39,774 bases of DNA. Source: CAZIVO01 sp964542765 (GTDB lineage Bacteria > Planctomycetota > UBA1135 > UBA2386). The position numbers and the translations under genes are program-made. Below are positions 34,781-39,774 of this stretch, in pieces. Positions within the stretch are counted from its first letter, which is position 1, and every line of letters starts with the position of its first letter. Where the stretch lies: assembly GCA_964542765.1 (NCBI GenBank), contig CAZIVO010000022.1, positions 1 through 39,774 on the forward strand, given 5' to 3'. The notes below the pieces were generated by a model. It did not search any database and had not been told where the DNA came from. It saw only the letters and a list, made by a program, of their open reading frames with translations.

Positions 34781-37709
34781 CCTCCGTGTCGCCCTGCTCG
34801 CGGTTCCGAGTGCGGCAGGTGTGGCACAAGAGACAGATCCCCATTCGTTGGCGGCTGAACTCCCGCGCATCGAGCCACGTTCTCCCGAGGAAGCTTTGCG
34901 GAGCTTCGAGCTGGCCGATGGTTATCGCATCGAACTGGTCGCTGCTGAACCTTTGGTGATCGATCCCATCGACATGGCCTTTGACGAGGAAGGCCGGATC
35001 TGGGTCATCGAAATGATCGACTATCCCTTCGATGAGCGCGAAGGAGAGAAGCCACGTGGCCGGGTGCGTCTGCTCATCGATGAGGATGGCGACGGCGTGA
35101 TGGACCATGGCCATGTCTTCGCCGAGAAGTTGTCCTGGCCGACGGCGATCGCTTGCTGGGATGGTGGCGTTTTCGTCGCGGTGGCGCCTCATATCCGCTT
35201 CATGAAGGATACCGATGGTGATCATCGTGCCGACATCGATGAAATCGCCTTCGAAGGACTCGGCCGCAAGAATGTTCAGGCGCTGGTCAACAATATCCGT
35301 TGGAGCCTCGATGGCTGGTTCGTGGCCGCCAGCGGAGGCAATGGTGGCACATTGCGTTCGCGCCGCATGAAGGATGCTGCACCGGTGAATGTGCGCGGCC
35401 GTGATTTTCGGTTCCGGGCGTCGGGTGAGATCGAGCCACTGACCGGTGGCGGCCAGTTTGGCCAGTCTCTGGACGACTTTGGCCGCCGTTTCGTCTGCAA
35501 CAACTCCGATCACGCTCGCCACGTCGTTCTCGAGCATCGCTATCTGGTGCGCAACCGGAGTCTGGCCGTGCCGCGAGCGATTGCCTCGATCGCTGTCGAG
35601 GGACCGTCCTCGGCGGTGTTCCGGCGAAGCCCCCCGGAGCCTTGGCGGGTGGTGCGGACGCGGCTGCGTGTTCAGGGCCGGGTGCCGGGGCCGATCGAGC
35701 ACGGTGGAGTGGCGGCGGGCTTCTTCACCTCGGCGACTGGCATCACCGTCTACCGTGGCGATGCTCTGCCGGGCTGTGATGGTGATCTGTTCATCGGTGA
35801 TGTCGCCAGCAACCTCGTGCATCACAAGCGGCTGACTGTGGCCGGCGCGAGCTTCGCAGCACGTCGTGTCGAGGACGATCGTGAATTTCTTGCCTCGCCG
35901 GATATCTGGTTTCGACCCTGCAACTTCGCTAACGGGCCTGACGGAGCTCTCTACCTGTGCGACATGTACCGGGAGGTGATCGAGCATCCCTGGTCCTTGC
36001 CCGACCGGATCAAGAAACACCTCGATCTGCACAGTGGCGATGATCGTGGTCGGATCTGGCGCGTTACAGCCGCGGATGCACCGGCCTACCAGCGGCCACA
36101 ACTTGGCAAGGCGAGCACGGAAGAGCTGGTCGTTGCATTGGCGCGGCCCGGTGGCTGGTGGCGAGATACGGCTTCACGGTTGTTGCTCGAGCGCCGTGAT
36201 GCGGCGGCGGCAGGGCTGCTATTGCCTTTGCTCGAAGACGATGATCCGGCGGTGCGAGCAGCAGTTCTGTGGATCTTGCAAGAGCTGGGTGGATTGAGCG
36301 ATGTTGCCCTGCGCGCTCGCCTGCGCGACCCCTCGGCCAGCCTGCGCGAACAGGCCCTGCGTATCGTCGAGCGACGGCCGCAGCCAGCGGTCTGGGCCGA
36401 GACCTTGTCGAAGATGGTGGCAGACCCTTCGAGCCGCTTGCGTTTTCAGCTGGCGTGTACGCTGGGCTCGATCGAGGGAGATGTGGCCACGGTCGGGTTG
36501 GCGAATCTGGCTCGTCGCGATGGTGACGAAACCTGGAACCGTTTCGCGATCCTGAGTTCGGTGACCTCTCCCGAGCGAGCCCTGCGTATGTTCGAAGAGC
36601 TTGTGGCAGAAGGTCGAGGCGAGGTCGCCACATCGATGCTGCGCAATCTCGCATTGCTGATCGGTGCCTGGGGCCGTGGCCACGAGGCTGATGCTGTGTT
36701 GGCCTGGTTGACGGCTGCCGGCCGCGAGCATCCGGGTTCCTGGGCGGTTGCTGATGGTTTCGCCAGTGGTCGTGGCCGGGACCTTGCGCGCTTGGCGTCA
36801 GGCGATGCTCGATTACGAGCTGCGTTGGATGGGATCTTCGAAATGGCTGTAACCGCTGCAGCGGACACTTCCTCCTCGACAGCTCGGCGGCTGGAGGCGG
36901 TGATGGTTTTGCGGTCTGCATCCTTCGACAGTGCTGGTCCGGTGCTGCTCGGCTTGCTCGATTCGCGCGTGGATCGCGCGCTGCAGAGTGCAGCGATGCG
37001 TGCGCTGGCAACTCAACGAGATCCTTCGATTGCCCCGGCCTTGCTCGCGCGCTGGGATGAGCATGGACCCGCTCTGCGTTCTGAGATTCTGGACTTCTTG
37101 TTCGAGCGAGTCGAGCGCCTGCAGATCTTTCTCGCGCGGGTCGAAGATGGCAGAGTGCCTCGAAGCGATCTCGATCGCATGCGGCGAGAACGCCTTGCCA
37201 AGCACCGTGATGCCGACTTGCGAGCCCGAGCCGAGAAGATCTTCGGTGACGAACAGGTCACTGACCGTTCCGAGGTGATCGCAGCCTATGCAGCAGCACT
37301 CAAAACTCCGGGAGATGCCCGTAGTGGAAAGCTCGTCTTCGAGAAGAATTGTGCTATTTGCCACCGACTCGAAGGGGTTGGTAAGGTCATCGGCCCCGAT
37401 CTGAGGAGCATGGCCACGAGGCCACCTTCGGCCCTTCTCGAACAGATCCTTGATCCAAATCGGGAGGTCAATCCGGCGTATCTTCTCTACACCTTGACGA
37501 CGACCGATGGTCGCGATCTGGCCGGCCTCATCAGCAGTGAGACGGCGACGAGCTTGACCTTGAAGCGTGCCGATGACCATACCGACACGGTGCTGCGCAG
37601 CGATGTGGCGTCACTTCGTGCGACCGGCATATCCTTGATGCCGGTCGGACTGGAGGCCGCGATCGACAAGGCTGCGATGCGCGATCTCATTGCTTACCTG
37701 CGCAAGTGA
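34755..37709 (+). CDS. PVC-type membrane-bound dehydrogenase with HEAT-like repeats and C-terminal cytochrome c domain
   Basis: The 984-residue protein is made of a signal peptide (LRLFDLRVALLAVPSAAGVA), an N-terminal beta-propeller of the PVC dehydrogenase type (about 45-430; for example GRIWVIEMIDYPFDEREG, NGPDGALYLCDMYREVIEHP), a long HEAT-like region (about 440-800) and a C-terminal cytochrome c domain with one CAICH haem site at 866-870. Such proteins are characteristic of Planctomycetota and Verrucomicrobiota and probably oxidise sugars or alcohols, passing electrons to the haem; substrates are mostly unknown. The GTG at 34755 is preferred because AAAGGA precedes it and it begins the signal sequence; it lies inside the dehydrogenase gene (26-base overlap), suggesting translational coupling. 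A frame opening at 34707 is longer but overlaps more. Confidence 0.92.
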   Translation: MSRSLRLFDLRVALLAVPSAAGVAQETDPHSLAAELPRIEPRSPEEALRSFELADGYRIELVAAEPLVIDPIDMAFDEEGRIWVIEMIDYPFDEREGEKPRGRVRLLIDEDGDGVMDHGHVFAEKLSWPTAIACWDGGVFVAVAPHIRFMKDTDGDHRADIDEIAFEGLGRKNVQALVNNIRWSLDGWFVAASGGNGGTLRSRRMKDAAPVNVRGRDFRFRASGEIEPLTGGGQFGQSLDDFGRRFVCNNSDHARHVVLEHRYLVRNRSLAVPRAIASIAVEGPSSAVFRRSPPEPWRVVRTRLRVQGRVPGPIEHGGVAAGFFTSATGITVYRGDALPGCDGDLFIGDVASNLVHHKRLTVAGASFAARRVEDDREFLASPDIWFRPCNFANGPDGALYLCDMYREVIEHPWSLPDRIKKHLDLHSGDDRGRIWRVTAADAPAYQRPQLGKASTEELVVALARPGGWWRDTASRLLLERRDAAAAGLLLPLLEDDDPAVRAAVLWILQELGGLSDVALRARLRDPSASLREQALRIVERRPQPAVWAETLSKMVADPSSRLRFQLACTLGSIEGDVATVGLANLARRDGDETWNRFAILSSVTSPERALRMFEELVAEGRGEVATSMLRNLALLIGAWGRGHEADAVLAWLTAAGREHPGSWAVADGFASGRGRDLARLASGDARLRAALDGIFEMAVTAAADTSSSTARRLEAVMVLRSASFDSAGPVLLGLLDSRVDRALQSAAMRALATQRDPSIAPALLARWDEHGPALRSEILDFLFERVERLQIFLARVEDGRVPRSDLDRMRRERLAKHRDADLRARAEKIFGDEQVTDRSEVIAAYAAALKTPGDARSGKLVFEKNCAICHRLEGVGKVIGPDLRSMATRPPSALLEQILDPNREVNPAYLLYTLTTTDGRDLAGLISSETATSLTLKRADDHTDTVLRSDVASLRATGISLMPVGLEAAIDKAAMRDLIAYLRK

Positions 37710-37749
37710 CGGCCATGGCGTGAGCGTATTGCGCTGGCTGGAATACGGA

Positions 37750-38733
37750 TCAGGGCTTCCCTTCGCTTCGGTTTCTGGCCGCGTGCAGGAGGGTGTCCAT
37801 GATGCGGGCGTTGTGCAGGCCTTCCTCGGGATCAAGCTTGGGCGGTTGGCCGGTTCGGATCGAGCGAGCGAGGTCGTCGATCTCGAGTTCGAAGACGGAA
37901 CTCTGCGGGAAGCGGAACTCCTGTTGTCCATCGTCGGTCTCCAGGATGACCACAGGATCGGTGTTCCAGGAGATGAAGGCTTGCGGAAGGCTCACGACTC
38001 CCTTGGTGCCCGAAAGGAAGACATGGTTGCGCAGTCCACCGTCGAAGCCACAGGAGATCACGGCGTGGCGGCCATCGCCATAGTCGAGCAGGCCATGCAG
38101 GCTCATGTCGACACCATGGTCTGGATGGAAATTGCCCGTGGCCTGCACGGCCCGGGGTTCATTGCCCAGGAACAGGCGGCTGATATTGACGCAGTAGGAA
38201 CCAACGTCGAGCAAGCCGCCGCCACCCCATTGAGGATTGAGCCGAACATCGTCCGGTGCTGTGAGATGGAAACTGAAGGCGGCTTCAACGGTCATCAGAT
38301 CGCCGATGCTGCCGCCGGCGACCAGTTCGCAAGCCTTTTCGATCTGTGGATGGTGTCGATACATGAAGGCCTCGACCAGATGCCGGTCGGCGGCGCGGGC
38401 GGCGGCGATCATTTCCTCGCACTCGGCTGCGTCACGGCCCAGGGGTTTTTCGCACAGAACGTGCTTGCCGCGCTCGAGTGCGCCGAGTGTCAACTCACGG
38501 TGCAGACCGTTGTGGGTGGCGACATAGACTGCTTCGACATCACCGTCGTCGAGCAGGGCCTGGTAGTTGTCGTGTGCTCGCTCGGGCCCGAGGCTGCGGG
38601 CGCGTTCGAGGTCGCGGCTGGCTGCCGCTGCCAGCGTTGCCGTGGGCACGTTACGCAATGCCGGGACGAAGAAGTTCTGGGCGATGCGGCCGGCGCCGAT
38701 GACACCGAACCGGACGGGTGGATGCTCCTGCAT
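37750..38733 (-). CDS. Gfo/Idh/MocA-family NAD(P)-dependent oxidoreductase
   Basis: The 327-residue enzyme has the N-terminal Rossmann motif FGVIGAGRIAQNF (GAGRIA at 13-18), the EKP motif with Glu95-Lys96-Pro97 and the GGLLDVGSYCVNISRLFLG block. Close relatives include glucose-fructose oxidoreductase, dihydrodiol dehydrogenase and sugar dehydrogenases acting on C-OH groups. No signal peptide; cytoplasmic. The exact sugar is unknown. The ATG at 38733 is used because it starts the Rossmann strand; the open frame to 38796 is longer. TATCAT lies eight bases upstream. It converges with the PVC-type dehydrogenase gene. Confidence 0.9.
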   Translation of the reverse strand: MQEHPPVRFGVIGAGRIAQNFFVPALRNVPTATLAAAASRDLERARSLGPERAHDNYQALLDDGDVEAVYVATHNGLHRELTLGALERGKHVLCEKPLGRDAAECEEMIAAARAADRHLVEAFMYRHHPQIEKACELVAGGSIGDLMTVEAAFSFHLTAPDDVRLNPQWGGGGLLDVGSYCVNISRLFLGNEPRAVQATGNFHPDHGVDMSLHGLLDYGDGRHAVISCGFDGGLRNHVFLSGTKGVVSLPQAFISWNTDPVVILETDDGQQEFRFPQSSVFELEIDDLARSIRTGQPPKLDPEEGLHNARIMDTLLHAARNRSEGKP

Positions 38734-38741
38734 GGCAGGCG

Positions 38742-38747
38742 ATGATA
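38742..38747 (-). promoter_or_regulatory. putative -10 hexamer for a leaderless start at 38733
   Basis: On the minus strand TATCAT lies eight bases before the ATG (spacer CGCCTGCC). There is no purine-rich ribosome site; no clear -35. Confidence 0.35.
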
Positions 38748-38919
38748 GCGCCTGTGGCACCGAGGCCTCAGGGATCCGTTGGATGAGAATGAACAAGACG
38801 CGCCCGCTGGCGTGTCAGGACCCCCTGCGTACATCCGATCAACCGGCTACGAGCTTGACCCTCACGATCGGGCACGCCAGCCCTGGCGAGTCAGGCCCCG
38901 GCAGTTGAGGTTCTGCGCG

Positions 38920-39774
38920 TCATCGCCTCTTCGATCGTTTGCTGTTCAACAGTTCTGCCATGGCCCGGCCCATGGCTTCGCCGACGTTCATGTAGGTCTC
39001 GGCATTTCCGCTGTAGTGGCCGCCCGAACTGCCCCCTTTGGACAGTGGATGGCTGTAAACGCTGGCGACGTTGCCCTTGAACTCCGGGTACTTGCCGGAC
39101 TTGCCATCGACTGCGCGCATGGCGTCGAGGATTTTTCCGCCGCCGTCGGTGGCGCCTTCCTTGGTTTGGCCGAGGGAAGCGCAAACGAACTTCGCCTTGG
39201 GTGCATCGAAATCCTTGCGGAGTTGCTTGATGAGATGGACAAGGTTCTTCTCGTATCGGCTGGAAAGCGCTGCGCTGCGGCTGTCCCGATCGCCCTGCCA
39301 CCAGAAAAAGCCGGCAACTTCGTATTTCTTGGCCCCGGGATAATACTTGTCGAGTTCCGACAGGACCTTCTTCGCTCTGGCAATATCGCCGTCGTACTGC
39401 ATGCCGGCGTACCACTTGATCTTCTTCGGCTCCGTGCCCTTCACCCAACGTTCAGGCGTCCCCTTGTAGCCAGGATGAATCCAGGTGACGCCCTTTTTAT
39501 CTGTGAACTCAAAGGACTCGCTATCCGGCGGCAGCAAGTCCCAGCCCAGGGCACGATTGCCGATGCAGCTCTTGAGAATGAGTACGGGTGCGTCGGTGGC
39601 CTCGCCCACGTGATGCCCGATGCCAAACTCCGGGCCGATCTTTCCGCCCTTGATGGTCATCCACTCGTTGTTGAAGCCCCTCATGCCGCCGGTGCCGCAG
39701 CCCATCACGCGCACGTACCCGACGTCCTTGCGCTCGGTCCAGTTTCCGGCTTCATCAATGAGGTAGGGGTACAG
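38920..39774 (-). CDS. sialate O-acetylesterase-like (SASA/DUF303) hydrolase, 5' end outside the window
   Basis: The reading frame runs through the right edge, so the N-terminus is missing; 284 residues are visible. The domain is of the SASA/SGNH carbohydrate-esterase type: APVLILKSCIGNRALGWDL and the VAGFFWWQGDRDS block, followed by the C-terminal GGHYSGNAETYMNVGEAMG with the expected catalytic His. The visible part begins LYPYLIDEAGNWTERKDVGY. Such enzymes remove O-acetyl groups from sugars, which fits the neighbouring sulfatases and esterases. The tail is basic (SKRSKRR). An ATG within the visible part is not taken as the start because the homologous sequence continues past it to the edge. 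Confidence 0.88.
   Translation of the reverse strand: MYPYLIDEAGNWTERKDVGYVRVMGCGTGGMRGFNNEWMTIKGGKIGPEFGIGHHVGEATDAPVLILKSCIGNRALGWDLLPPDSESFEFTDKKGVTWIHPGYKGTPERWVKGTEPKKIKWYAGMQYDGDIARAKKVLSELDKYYPGAKKYEVAGFFWWQGDRDSRSAALSSRYEKNLVHLIKQLRKDFDAPKAKFVCASLGQTKEGATDGGGKILDAMRAVDGKSGKYPEFKGNVASVYSHPLSKGGSSGGHYSGNAETYMNVGEAMGRAMAELLNSKRSKRR

Noticed and set aside
34038..36101. 687-codon open frame on the minus strand
   Set aside because: It lies opposite two genes with clear zinc, nucleotide and dehydrogenase motifs; long antisense frames are common in GC-rich DNA and this one has no domain.
38797..38919. Possible remnant of a C-terminal domain like that of the kelch protein (TSLTLTIGHASPGESGPG in the plus frame)
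   Set aside because: Only a short, compositionally biased match; too little to separate from chance.
1..39774. CRISPR arrays, insertion sequences, prophage genes
   Set aside because: No regularly spaced repeats, transposase, integrase or phage structural genes were seen by reading both strands.

Overview
The window is GC-rich DNA packed with secreted hydrolases, beta-propeller proteins and small metabolic genes. Four formylglycine-type sulfatases, two PQQ-like propeller proteins, a PVC-type dehydrogenase with a C-terminal haem domain, EF-hand/esterase proteins, a kelch propeller with a 'GTGCKGSAGVPAL'-type C-terminal domain and a SASA-type esterase together point to a member of the Planctomycetota or a close PVC relative, probably a polysaccharide-degrading aquatic bacterium. 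This placement is inferred from gene content only. No plasmid, phage, IS or CRISPR signature was seen.

Layout. 1-4.4 kb: tail of an unrecognised gene, then on the minus strand an elbB-like gene followed by an octahaem lipoprotein; divergently, a FAD oxidoreductase ending in a clear terminator. 4.5-8.8 kb: a membrane glycosyltransferase-like protein (+) and a tandem EF-hand/esterase fusion (-). 9-11.1 kb: a PQQ-like propeller protein followed by a GrdB-family gene whose reading frame crosses an in-frame UGA; this is best read as a selenoprotein with a U-P-M-C motif and a hairpin in SECIS position. 11.1-16.3 kb: two divergent sulfatases and a second membrane glycosyltransferase. 16.4-20.5 kb: SCO1-like copper protein, bifunctional formimidoyltransferase-cyclodeaminase, Na+/solute symporter. 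20.5-29.6 kb: sulfatase and esterase in one operon, an AGE-family epimerase, kelch protein, fourth sulfatase, an esterase carrying a C-terminal domain like that of the kelch protein, and a small membrane protein. 29.7-39.8 kb: second PQQ-like protein, tRNA-Arg(TCT), a plus-strand run of DapA-family lyase, ketoglutaric-semialdehyde-type dehydrogenase, zinc alcohol dehydrogenase and PVC-type cytochrome protein, then a Gfo/Idh/MocA oxidoreductase and a partial SASA-type esterase on the minus strand.

How the genes may work together. The exported sulfatases, esterases and SASA-type protein would strip sulfate and acyl groups from polysaccharides. The AGE epimerase, Gfo/Idh/MocA enzyme and symporter could handle released sugars or other small solutes. 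The DapA-family lyase and aldehyde dehydrogenase form a route into 2-oxoglutarate, as in hydroxyproline or sugar-acid catabolism.

The most unusual items are the selenoprotein split by UGA (10392-11141) and a recurrent arrangement in which a TANNNT-like -10 hexamer sits 6-9 bases before start codons that lack a Shine-Dalgarno sequence, suggesting frequent leaderless transcription.
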